DNA of 11,148 bases from Goniomonas avonlea (taxonomy: Eukaryota > Cryptophyceae > Goniomonadida > Goniomonadaceae), in assembly GCA_003573635.1 (NCBI GenBank), contig QUTJ01031369.1:1-11148 (forward strand). The letters run 5' to 3'. The notes below the pieces were generated by a model that saw only the letters and a program-made list of their open reading frames with translations, was not told the DNA's origin and searched no databases. How positions within the stretch are numbered: the stretch's first letter is position 1; each line of letters begins with the position of its first letter. Positions 1 to 10,100 of this stretch are shown here, piece after piece. A program made the translations under genes and the position numbers.

Positions 1-81
1 GACTCGCTGACATTGACTCGCTGACATTGACTCGCTGACATTGACTCGCTGACATTGACTCGCTGACATTGACTCGCTGAC
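1..81. repeat. 14-bp minisatellite at the left edge
   Basis: The unit GACTCGCTGACATT is repeated five times exactly plus an 11-nt partial copy, and may extend beyond the window. Because 14 is not a multiple of 3, three units encode 14 residues. On the minus strand all frames of the unit lack stops, giving N-V-S-E-S-M-S-A-S-Q-C-Q-R-V; the plus strand meets TGA. Confidence 0.95.
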
Positions 82-364
82 GCAACACAACGCCGCAGCG
101 TACCCGCCGGTTGTTGGCAGCAGCCTCTTCCGTACGCTACTGACTGCGTGTGCGAGGTTGAACGTGAGAGCGCCCACCAGGGTCAACTGCACTAGTCCTC
201 CGACAGAGACCACAGCGGTCCTGGAAGAGGCCCCGCCGTGGGAGCAGCGGAGGCGGAGAGAGGTTGTTGACAGAAACACTGTGTTGGCGCAGTGAGAGCC
301 CCCGCCACGCGACACGCGCGAGTAGTTGCCGGCACCGAAGCCAAATCCAACCACTGTCACGCTC
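1..364 (-). CDS. Exon 7 (partial): repeat 28 and C-terminal region running off the window
   Basis: The exon starts after TTCCCAG in phase 2 with S-V-T-V-V-G-F-G-F-G and continues through a repeat that keeps two Cys but has V-F-L instead of the Trp. A V-Q-L-T-L-V-G-A-L-T-F strand follows. After about position 140 the sequence no longer looks like the repeat. The frame stays open to base 1 through the 14-bp minisatellite. Either the exon truly continues, or it stops at an unseen donor (a weak GTACGG lies near 133) and the minisatellite is intronic. No stop codon or poly(A) signal is visible. Confidence 0.62.
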
Positions 365-1073
365 CTGGGAACAAGGAGTCAAACGACGGTGTCGTGCTGG
401 AGAAGCAAACTCACGCGCTCCCAGTCTGAGGCATGTTCGTCCTGGACCGGGCTGCCAGAGCAACAGCACCGCCCTCGCCGTAACTGGCAACGTGCAGGAT
501 CGTGCACGTTCGTGACCTGTTCATGAGTTAGTCAAGGCAGCGGGACCCCCAGAGGGAAGGGAGGTGAGGTGCGCCGCAGGGACGGACGTTGTGCGCGGTT
601 GGGACACCAGGAGGGAGGTTAGATGTCCCTGTCTGCTCTATGTCTCTAGTATGTCTCTGCGTCTGCTGTAAGACTCTGCGTCTGCTGTACGTTTTGCTGT
701 AGATCTCTGCGTCTGCTGTGTGCACCTGACTGTGATGGAGACCCTCCGCCTTGCGTGGACGCCCGCCGACGTCCTGCCGTGCAGTGACGACTCTGAGCGC
801 CACATTGTGGAGCCTCCAGGCGTTTGTCCCAGCCTCAGGTTGAGACACAGGTCGTGAGACGCGAAGTTGGCGCCGAGGACTGTGACAGCAGTGCCGGCCG
901 TGCTCGGGTGGTTGGGGCGTGACGCGCTGGAGAGACACGGCGTCTCGAATACGACGGTCCGGGAGAGAGTGGCGATTTGGTCATTTGAAGCGGCGGACAC
1001 AGCAGGAGCGCGAAGGGTCGTGCCTGGGAGAAGGTGCATGAGAGGGAGGGAGGGAGGGAGGGAATGAGGGAGG

Positions 1074-1109
<36 letters not shown>

Positions 1110-1112
1110 NAG

Positions 1113-1175
<63 letters not shown>

Positions 1176-4100
1176 AAGAGGGAGTGGAGAGGGGCAGCCC
1201 GAAGGTCGTGTTCTGGGAGAGCATGGCGGTGTCCGAAGTGGTTGCTTCACTCAAGAGGGAGCGAGAGAGGCAGCCCGAAGGTTGTGCTCAGGGACAGCAG
1301 GAGAGGAGGGAGGGAGAGGGAGAGAGAGAGAGTAGCGCGCTCTACCTGCGCCAAGAGAGGCCTTGACGATAATGGATGTGGACGACACCCACTGTGTCTG
1401 CTCCTCGGACGTGCCGGACACGCGAACCCCATGGGAGAGCTGGGAATGGCCGAGTCCTGAAGGGCTCACGGTGACGCTGACCGCTGCGGTGGCGGGCAGG
1501 ATGTTGCCGAGGGTCGGCGGCTCAGAGGGGATGTCGTAGGAGTGCAGCCTGGTGACTGAGCCTGCGGGGGCGAGAGATGGTCGTCAGATGTTGTCAGATC
1601 GTGTTTGGGCTTCGCGCCGCCGGTCAGATCGTGTTTGGGCTTTGCGCCGCCTCACCTGTCTGTTGCAGCACGGAGATAGTGGCAGAGGTGGAGCCGAAAC
1701 CGCTCTGCCACTTGCACCTCAACGCGCTTTCCGAGGTCCAGAAGGTCAGTTCGGCCCCAGTCCCATCCTCTCGGAGTGTGGGGGTTCGATCCTGGGTGAA
1801 TCAGGATGAGCGTGCGGGCGTAGCACGTGATGCACAGCGACTACTTCCGCAATTGCAGAATGGTTTCTAACGTAGAAAGCTATGCCAAGCAACTCTCAGC
1901 AACTATCCCTTCTCTCTCTGCGCGCGCGCTCCCTCTGCCGTCCTTTCTTCTCTTCGTTCCTTCTCTCTGCCTTTCTGTCTGTCTTCTGTCTTCTGTCTTG
2001 CTGTTTGGCTGGCTGCCCGTTTTACTGTCAAAATCCTGTCTCCTGGAGGCAATTTCCTCTCTCTGTCTCTCTCTCTGCCCCCCGCTCTCTCTCTGTCCCC
2101 CGCTCTCTCTCTTCTCTCCCTTGGTTCTGGAGATGCACGACGCACCGGTGACAGAGACGAGAGGGGGGGGGGAGAGAAGAGAGAGGGGGCGGGAAAGAGG
2201 GGGCGGTGGTGGTGGTGGTGGGGGGGGTCCCGTCGCCGTTCCTTACCAAGACGCGAAAACCCATGCCCATCACAGACACAGACACGGCGCCAGTGACGGC
2301 AGAGTTCTGCAGAAGCGCGTCCCGCTGGTTCGGCCCGTCCACGACCACGGAAGGTGGGGCCGGATAGGACAGCGGCTTACACGCCAGAGAGCTGTCCGAG
2401 GTCCAGGAGGTCGCGGCACATTTGGAGATGAAGGCAGCGTGCAGCGGGAGAGTGTGTTCGACGAGGCCCAGGTGGTCGCCAAGCAGGGTCACGCTCGCAC
2501 TGCCCGTGCCTGGGACGTTGGAGCGCGAACCGGCCATCACCGAGGCGAACAGTAGGACACCGTCGGTGCTGACCACTGATGAGGCGGTGGACAGGTGCCG
2601 CAAGAGTGTGGCCACAAACGTCGAGGACTGCCGCGCACCACTCGCTTGCTTGCACTTGAGCGAGGTGTCCGAGTCCCAGTGACTGCTCTCGCAGCTTGTG
2701 CCCCACCGCCCCATCGCCGGTGTCCACCGCCATGCGCCCAGGTTGCTTGCGGTCGCCGGCAGTACCAGCACGGACCCCGTGGCCGGCATGTTCACGCTGC
2801 CCACCCTCGCGGTCACCTGGTTGTCCGGCGACACCTCATGATCTCTGGCGGCGGCGGCGGTCAGCACCATCCCGGCTGTGAGGCGTGCCTGCAGAGCGGA
2901 GAGCTTGCACGTCAGCGCGGAGTTGGATTGCCAGATGGTTGCCATGGCGACTGTGCCGAGGCGCAGAGCTGCGGGACTCACGTCATGGAGGGGAAGCCCA
3001 TGGCCCAGCACAGTGACGGACACTGACGCCGTGGTGGGCGTGTTGGCGCGAATTGCACTGCTCGCCGTGGAGCGGTCGTAGGTCAACACCTGTGTGTGCG
3101 AGCCCAGGAGCAGCGCGACTGTGGACTGAGCGACCTGATGGTTGTGGCCAGCGCCAACCTTGCACACTAACGACGTGAGAGCGAGCCACCGCATCGCGGG
3201 CCACGCGGTTCCGGACACACGGCCTTGAGCGCTGTAGCGAGCTTCGCCCAATCGGGCACCAAGCACTGTGACAGTGATGGCCCCGGAGAGGGCGCTGTTG
3301 ACCGAGAAAACGAGGCCGGGGATGTTGTATGAGAGCACCGGGGGGGATGTGCCGCCGAGTGCGTTGCTCAGTGTGACGCTGACGCGGTGCTGCGGTCCCA
3401 CACCAGCTCCGGCAAGGCTGCGCACACTGCTCACCGAGGTCCAGACTGTGCACGCGGCCGAGGACCAACTCAGACGGCTGGCGTGGACACTGCTGTAGCG
3501 GAGTCCCAGGCCCTGGCCAATGACAGTGACGCTGGTAGCCGCCGTTGTGGCAATGTTGCCGGGGCCGACGGAGCGGGAGTCAGGCACAGCGAAGGAGAGC
3601 CCCGCTGAGAGCGTGTGGACCACGGGCTTGGTCAGCCAGCCGCCGGTCAATGCCAAGCAAGGGCGCCACGATCGCCCAGACATCGTTTTGCAACGGATTG
3701 CGGACTCAGACACCCAGGTAGTTGCAGCGACGACCGAGCCGCCGATGTGCCTCGCGGCTGTTAGTCGCTCCAGGCCAAAGTTCGAGCCTAAGACCGACAC
3801 GGATACGGCTCCAGATTGGGGGGTGTTGGTTAGCACAGCGCTGGAGGGGTGCGCGTTGAAGTCGAAGGTGAACGCGCTCGTGAGGGTTGTGGAGAGGGCG
3901 TTGATCGACAAGGCAGCGACCAGCACCTCGCCACGGGACGGGCTTGTCTTGCACCTTACCGAGCTGCCAGATGTCCACACAGTTGCTTTGCAAGCTTTGA
4001 AATGAGAAAACGCTGCCCGACCGCTGCAGTCGACCTGAGGGAACCGGGTTCCAAGTAGCAGGACGCTCACAGAGGCCGTCCTCGGTGCGTTGGGGCCTGT

Positions 4101-7100
4101 GCGAAGCAAAGAAAAGCTGTTGTAGCTCGTCGAGCCGGCGAACACGTCAGAGGCCACAGCAGCGACAGAAAACGCCACTCTTGACGACTCTCGGAAGCCT
4201 TTGCTCGTCTTGCACATCATCCTAGTGTCTGACAGCCAGGACGTGGATCCGCACGGTGTGCCGTGGAGTGCAGCTCGGGGCGAGTAGCCAGACAAGCCAA
4301 GGCTGCTCCCGTACACGGTCACGCTCACCCCCCCTGTGCCGGGGAGGTTGAAAACATTCGGGGCAGCAACTCGGAGCGCCCAGCAGTCTGCGGACAGAGG
4401 ACGGCTGCTGATGTTTCTCGTGAAGCACTGCGGAGAAAGCGACCAGTTACCCTGCACAGTGTGGTTGCAGACTGTCCCGTTGCACACCATCGTGCTGCTG
4501 TTGCAGCGCGTCCCATTGCTGTCGCACACTGTCTGATTAAAGAAGCTCGCGTTGTGCAAGCTCGCGTTAAAACATGTCGCATTCGCAGTGGCATTGACTA
4601 TTGCTGTGGTGTTGCCTGTTGTCGCGTTCCAGCAGCTAGTGCTGTTCGCGTTGGTCCCGTGCCAACAGACAGTCCCGTTGTCGACCGACTGCGGCCACGG
4701 GTCGCAGACGGGCTTGTTGGCGCACACATTCACGGTGCGACACGCGGTCCCGTCGGTGCACAAGTTGCCTTCAAGACACGGCCCGCCGTTCACACAAGAC
4801 ATCTGGTTGGCGCACACAAACTTGATAGGACAGTCGACGCACACCACCGTTCTGGTGCAGGGGACGCACGAGCCGTTGTGCGACCCAGTACCATTCGCGG
4901 CGCTCCCCCAGGGCGTTGTGTTGCCAGAGGTGCTGTTCCAGCTAGTTGAGTTCCAGCCGCTTCCACCACCTGGTCCGTTCCACCCAGTCCCGTTTGCGTC
5001 CGTGATGTTCCAACCACTGCCGTTTGCGCTCGGCTTCGTGCCGTTGATCGCACTGCCATTCACACTCTCGCTGCCGTTTGAGATGGCGCTGCACACCCGA
5101 CACGTTGTCGCAGTGGTACAATTTCGACAAAACGTCTGGTTCGAGCAGCGCGTCGACATCCAGCAAGGCGGTGGGTCCGTGAAATTGCTGGCGCCATCTG
5201 GCTGAGTAACGTTGTCAGTAATATTGGCGCACACGCTCCCACACACGCTGACGCAGCGCGCCAAAGCAGAAGCAGTGTCGTTGGCTGCAGTCCTGTTGAC
5301 CGCGGTGCCGTTGGCGCCAGTCCCGTTAAAATCTGAGCAGTTGGCCACAGTTTCATTAGAAACCGTGCAATTGACCACAGTCCCATTTAAACCCGTGCAG
5401 TTGGCCTCAGTTTCATTAGAAACCGTGCAATTGACCACAGTCCCGTTAAAATACGTGCAGTTGGCCACAGTTTCGTTAAGAACCGTGCCATTGGCACCCA
5501 TCCCGTTGGGGCAGCGGGCAGCAGAGGAGATGGCCGTCGAGGCTGTCAGGTTGGTCTGTGTCGCATCGAGACACAACTCGATGCAAGAGGAACAGTTCGG
5601 ACGGTGGCTCCAAGTGTTCGTCGCGTTGCTCACGTTCGCGCTGACGTTGAAGCAGGAGACGTTGAAGCTGCTTTGGTCCCCTGTCCCGTTCCAACAAGTG
5701 ACGCAGGAGTCGTTGAAACAGGCCGTGCCGTTGGAGCACGCCGTCGCATTCCCGCACCGCGTGCTGTTTGCGGCAGTCTCGTTCCGACAGACCAGGGTGT
5801 CAACGCACACGGTCCTGTTGGGACACATCATGACGAAGACAAAGGTCGCGTTGGGTGGGTGCAGGCCGGGCTCCCCAGGCAAGCACGGAGAAATGGCGGG
5901 AGCGTCGAATGTGAACGAGTGTGCGAGACACTCCAGCCCGAGAGCAACTCCAACGGCTCGACCCGAGACAACGATCCCGTGACCAGGCCCAGCTCCAGCG
6001 CAGGCCTTGACGCGCAGAGCTGTGGCCGACAGCCACACCGTCGATTCGCACCTGGTCCCTCCGAGACGAGAGAATTTGGACGGGTTCATCGCCGAGGCTA
6101 GAATCCGGACCTCGGTGCAGCCTGTCATGACGCCGTTGCCAGTGATCCATCGCACCGCGGGCCCACCGTGCGCGACACCGCCAGAGTTGAGCTGCGCCAC
6201 CAGCCTGAACAGAGTCAAGTGGGCCGCAACTTCTCTGGCGGTTCCAGAGAATGATTTGCACCTCACAGCACTGTCGGACACCCACAGATTGGCCTCGACC
6301 GCAGACTGCCCAAGCCTGACTGCAACCGTCGGGGCCCAAAACACTTCAAAATTGGAGCCAATTACTGTGACCGAGCTGGCCCCAGTTGACTGCATCGTGG
6401 CGACGATTGGGTCCAGGTGTGGAACGTCGACCGACACGAGCATGGCCACTGTTTGGATTCGTTTGAGCAGGGTCCCGACAATCGCGAGCGTAGGCCGGAT
6501 GGCGATGCCTCGACAGGCCACAGCCGTATCCGAGGTCCATACCGTGGCCGCAAATCCTGATGGGCCAAGGCGGAATTGCGGGGAGCGGTCAGCGGCAAGC
6601 AGACTACGACCGACTACCGTGACGCTCGTAGTGCCAGTTTTGGGGCCGTTAAATATGGGGTCAGCTTTCGTCAGCCAGGGAACCGCGAAGAGCAGGTTCG
6701 ACGTTGCCCACACCGACTTGACGGTGAGCGAGAAGGGGGCGATGTGCTCGGTCCAGGTGGGCACTGGCTTGCACCTCATCAGAGTGGAAGACGCCCAGCG
6801 CACAGCGGCACAGGCAGACGGGAAGATACGGATGTTCGAGGAGTAGCGATCGGTTGCGGCGCCCTGCGCCACCACTGTCACGCTCACACTGGCGGTGGAC
6901 GATGGAACCGGCAAAACGCCACTTGCAACGGCTGGGCTGTAAGAAAGGGCAGCAGTTTGAGTAGACAGGAGGGAGTGCGCAGATACAGCGGTAGGCAGCG
7001 CGCGGCCCACACCGGCCGGCACGAGGCCCAGCACTGCGGTCCCTGAGGCCCAAGTCGTGGCCTTGAACGCGGTCAGGGCAAGTCGCAGGCGGCTGCTGCG

Positions 7101-10100
7101 GAACTGGAGGTCGGTGCCCACGAGAGTCACAGTGCGGGCCCCGGTCATCGAAAGCGCGAGCATGCGAACCGCAGTGAGCGCAGCAGGCGCGTAGGTCCAC
7201 CTGGCCATGGACGTGACACGCGCATACTCTGTCGTAACAGCAAATGTCGCGCGACCCACGGCGCCCCGTGAGTGCGCGATCCTGCCGAAAACGCTAGTGC
7301 CGGACACCCAGAACGTCACCTGAAAACTGCTTCCGCCATACCGCCCATGGTGAGTCCTCTGAAAATGGCCCTGGCCGGTTGCAACCAGAGTCACGCTCAC
7401 TGCGCCCGTTGACGGTCCGTTATGGGCGCTGTTGACATGAGGCCACGTCGATGGCGGAGCCTGCGACATCGCGTTCTCGAAATATGCCAGAGCCACCCCA
7501 GCCGACAGCACATGCTTCGCTGTCAGCGGGTGAGTTTCTCGTGCCTGTGTGTGTGTGTGTGTGTGTGTGTGTAACATGTGCACCGTGAGGGAGGGTGAGT
7601 TGTTATGCAGAACCTAATACACACAAGACACCAGGCAAAACCGAAGGCACGCACAACACGCTAGGCAGAACCAAAAACACACAATACGCCAAGCATAGCC
7701 TGATGCATACAAGACACCAACGCTAGCCAAAACCCAACAAACATATCCACAATACACCAGACACAACCCAAACACACCCACCTTCGGTTGACAAGTTCAC
7801 CTGTGCAGACCTGGTGTGTGTGTGTGGCTGTTGTGGCAACGGTTACTGACTTGTGTTTGTGACGTGTCCCTGATTCCAAGAGACACCCAAAGTCCCGACA
7901 ATCTCGCACAGCCACACACCAAACAGCAAAATACACTGACACGATCGACTAGCAGGCTCAGGAGGCACACCGCAAGGATCAAAGCTTCCACACCTTGCAA
8001 TCGAGCCGAGTAAGCGGCAATGCGAGCAACAAGCGAAGAGTCCGCATGCCACAGAGTCGCCTCTGACCCGGTTCGACCCAGTGTGTGGCGCCCCGAGGCC
8101 GCCCATGTGCCGCCGCTGCCAAGGTTGTGAGCAATTAGGGTCACACTCATTCCTGCAGTGGGGGCGGCGTTGGTGGGGGAGGCAGTGGCGAGCAGCCTGT
8201 TGTAGCTGAGGGAAAGCGAGGCGGTCGCGGCTGCTGCACTCTGGGTGACCACGAGGGTGGGGAGCGCGCCCCCCAAGAAAACACTGGCGGCGCGATTACG
8301 CACGGAGGTCTCAGACACCCAGGGCGTCGCTTCGGCCACTGTCGTGAGCCGCGCGGCGCGAGATGCCGAGACCACGCCCAAGTGAGACGCCAAGACTGTC
8401 ACGCTTGCGCTGCCTGTCAAGGCCGCGTTTGACGGACCAGGGTCAGCACGAGGGGCGCCGAACGAGAGCTGCGAGATGAGAGTGAAGCGCAGCGACACGT
8501 CGGCGGGTACCTGGGTCACCACCAGGGCGGCCAGCGGTTTTGGGTGAAAGGGTAGCGCGGTGCGTTTGCACACAAGCCCCGTCGCCGCCGTCCACTGCGT
8601 AGCTTCGTTCGCGGACCCGAACCGCGCGGCGCGACAGAGCAAACGAGACCCAAAGTTCGCCCCGACAACCGTGACACTGACGCCGGCGGTTGTCGGCGTG
8701 TTGTTCGGCAGGAAGCCGCCGTCGACGGTCCCGTACGAGAACGGGAACATGACTGAGCTCACCGCGTTCGCGAGAGTCGCGGCCACCCGTCGAGACTGCG
8801 GCCCGTTGAGAAACAGGTGCGGTGACGGGCCAGCTTTGCATCGCAACGCAGTCTCGGCCATCCATGACGAGGTTTGGCACCCAGTGGTGGCGACCCGGAT
8901 CGCGAAAGACGAGCCCGGGAGGAGCCCGGAACCGATGAGCGTCACGGTGACGGCGCCGGTTGTGGGTGCGTTTCCGCGAACTGTGAGGTTGCGGGTTGGG
9001 GTGCACTCAGATGCGAACAGCGAGACTGCCGGAGTGCTTGAGGTGGTTGCCGCCAGCGATGTGGACGAATCAGCGGCGATTGGTGTACTCTCGGGCGGCG
9101 AAGAGGACGCGGTTGGTGCACTGCTGGCCGGTGACGTGGATGGGTTGGTCGCGCTGAATGTGCTGGTGACTGCCGGGGGCAGAGTGGCAGCAGAGGCCAC
9201 ACAGTCTGCGTCCACTAACCGATGCGTATCGTAGCTAAAGTGTGTTATCTCCGCTACTGGGATAGGAGGGCTCGAAGGTCGAGCAGGTGTTCGTCCTGGG
9301 AGCTTACATCGCATCATGGAATCAGACGTCCAAACAGTGGGCACGCCGGCGTGGCCTCCAAGCCAAATGTATGCGACTGAGGCGTAGTTTGCGCCAAGAA
9401 CAGTCACACTCGTTGAACCTGTCCCGGGGCCATTGCGCGACGAGGGAGTCGTGACAGACATGCGGTCGTACGACCAAGTGATGAGTTGTGGGGTTGATGT
9501 CATACTGAGTTCGTCACCCGCGGGCACTTGACACCGCATCGAGGTGTCCGACAGCCACAGCGTCGCGTGACAGACGGTGAACCCGATAGCTGGCCGGCTG
9601 CTTGGCCGCATGTTGACTCCCAGAACTGTAACGCTGAGAGTGGCAGTGGCGGGACCATTGGTCACGAAGGTGCTCGACCAAGACGTGGCGTCAAGGGACA
9701 ATTCGACAGTTGGTACTGGGAGGAATGTTGTTGCGTCCAAAGATGACACAATCTTACATCGAATCGAACTCTGTGACGTCCATTCTGTCCATAAACAATC
9801 AGCAGAAGAGAGTCGAATCCCATTGCCATTCATGCCAGTGCCAAAGATCGTAACACTAACCGAGGCAGTGCCTGGCCCGTTGACCATTTTTAGGCTGCTT
9901 GCGGAAACAAAATCAAAGGACCAGTTCAGGACACTGGCGTCCAGGTGCGCACTCGGGAGTCGGAGATCACCAGTGGCCACTTTGCACCCCAACTCTGTGC
10001 TCGAGAGCCAAGTGGTGGACATGCAAAGACTGGACAACACCCCTACTCGATTGCTCATCGGCGGTACGTTGGTACCAAGAATGGTTACGAGCGTCGAGGC

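Larger units (their letters stand above)
1024..1345 (-). other. Intron 4 (322 nt, phase 1) with microsatellites and no gene
   Basis: The donor is GTAGAG at 1345 and the acceptor CTTCTCCCAG ends at 1024. It contains GGGA, GA and GATA repeats and a 31-bp direct repeat. Leu-Ser-rich open frames on the minus strand here come from the (CT)n tract and are not genes. Confidence 0.7.
140..4358 (-). repeat. Protein repeat array, copies 17-28 (IPT/TIG-like)
   Basis: Twelve more copies follow the Asn/Cys-rich insert. Trp codons start at 4238, 3977, 3716, 3443, 3188, 2933, 2678 and 2405 (exon 2), 1740 (exon 3), 1391 (exon 4) and 802 (exon 5). Copy 28, in exons 6-7, has Phe-Leu where the Trp would be. 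Spacing inside exon 2 is 85-91 residues. Copies 25-28 are split by introns at different points of the repeat. Copies 17, 18, 23, 24 and 28 keep both Cys, most others only the second, and 26 and 27 neither. Confidence 0.72.
4383..5885 (-). other. Asn/Cys-rich domain with about 60 N-glycosylation sequons
   Basis: This is roughly 500 residues inserted between repeats 16 and 17. By hand count about 60 N-x-[ST] sequons lie between 5852 and 4405, one per eight residues, with about 46 Cys. Sub-blocks in order: Cys hexads mixed with sequons (Cys at exon 2 residues 574, 580, 586, 597, 603, 609, 614, 617); a 15-pentad sequon array; CxxC and C-x5-C elements; a Trp/Gly/Asn stretch with W-N-x-[ST]; a seven-Cys C-x5-C ladder; and a final sequon-dense block. 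If secreted, it could be heavily N-glycosylated and disulfide cross-linked (inference). I recognise no named family. Confidence 0.8.
7545..7970 (-). other. Intron 1 (426 nt, phase 0) with no gene
   Basis: The donor is GTGTGC at 7970 and the acceptor is CAG at 7547-7545, preceded directly by a (CA)n tract instead of a usual pyrimidine run. Removing it joins codon 1013 of exon 1 to a frame that continues the second half of repeat 10 and then repeat 11. The minus frame crossing the donor reaches a stop inside the intron. The intron also holds a degenerate ~29-bp repeat, listed separately. Confidence 0.7.

Noticed and set aside
1-81. Telomeric or subtelomeric repeat
   Set aside because: The 14-bp unit does not match a known telomere type (TTTAGGG, TTAGGG and similar) and the gene's open frame runs into it.
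415-454. Short form of exon 6 using the acceptor GGTCCAG just before N-M-P-Q
   Set aside because: It keeps the frame, but would leave almost no linker between the end strand of repeat 27 and the start of repeat 28, unlike other copies. It remains a possible alternative.
638-1254. Minus-strand open frames with long Leu-Ser runs
   Set aside because: The runs are translations of the (CT)n microsatellite in intron 4. Only the part from 1023 down to 726 carries repeat motifs and is kept as exon 5.
4704-4868. Zinc-finger or EGF-like domain from CxxC pairs
   Set aside because: The spacing does not fit EGF (six Cys with its loop pattern) or a standard zinc finger. The context is secreted and glycosylated, so disulfides are more likely.
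4552-5205. 217-codon plus-strand open frame with hydrophobic and Val/Pro/Leu-rich translation
   Set aside because: It is the complement of the sequon-rich minus-strand domain. Asn and Thr codons read as Val/Leu/Cys on the other strand, and its periodicity follows that domain. No independent motif is seen.
6007-6846. 279-codon plus-strand open frame
   Set aside because: It lies wholly opposite minus-strand repeats 13-16. Its recurring short motifs mirror the reverse complement of the T-S-V-T-V block.
7604-7783. Possible CRISPR-like array of ~29-bp units
   Set aside because: Units are contiguous and degenerate with no distinct spacers, and they sit inside a eukaryotic intron.
7661-7942. 93-codon minus-strand open frame with Cys/Trp/Val-rich translation
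   Set aside because: It falls inside intron 1 within the degenerate ~29-bp repeat. The composition comes from that repeat and it shows no recognisable motif.
7982-7988. Alternative intron 1 donor CAAG|GTGTGG
   Set aside because: It would join in phase 1 to a phase 0 acceptor. The shifted frame reaches a TAA about 35 codons into exon 2 and loses the repeat.
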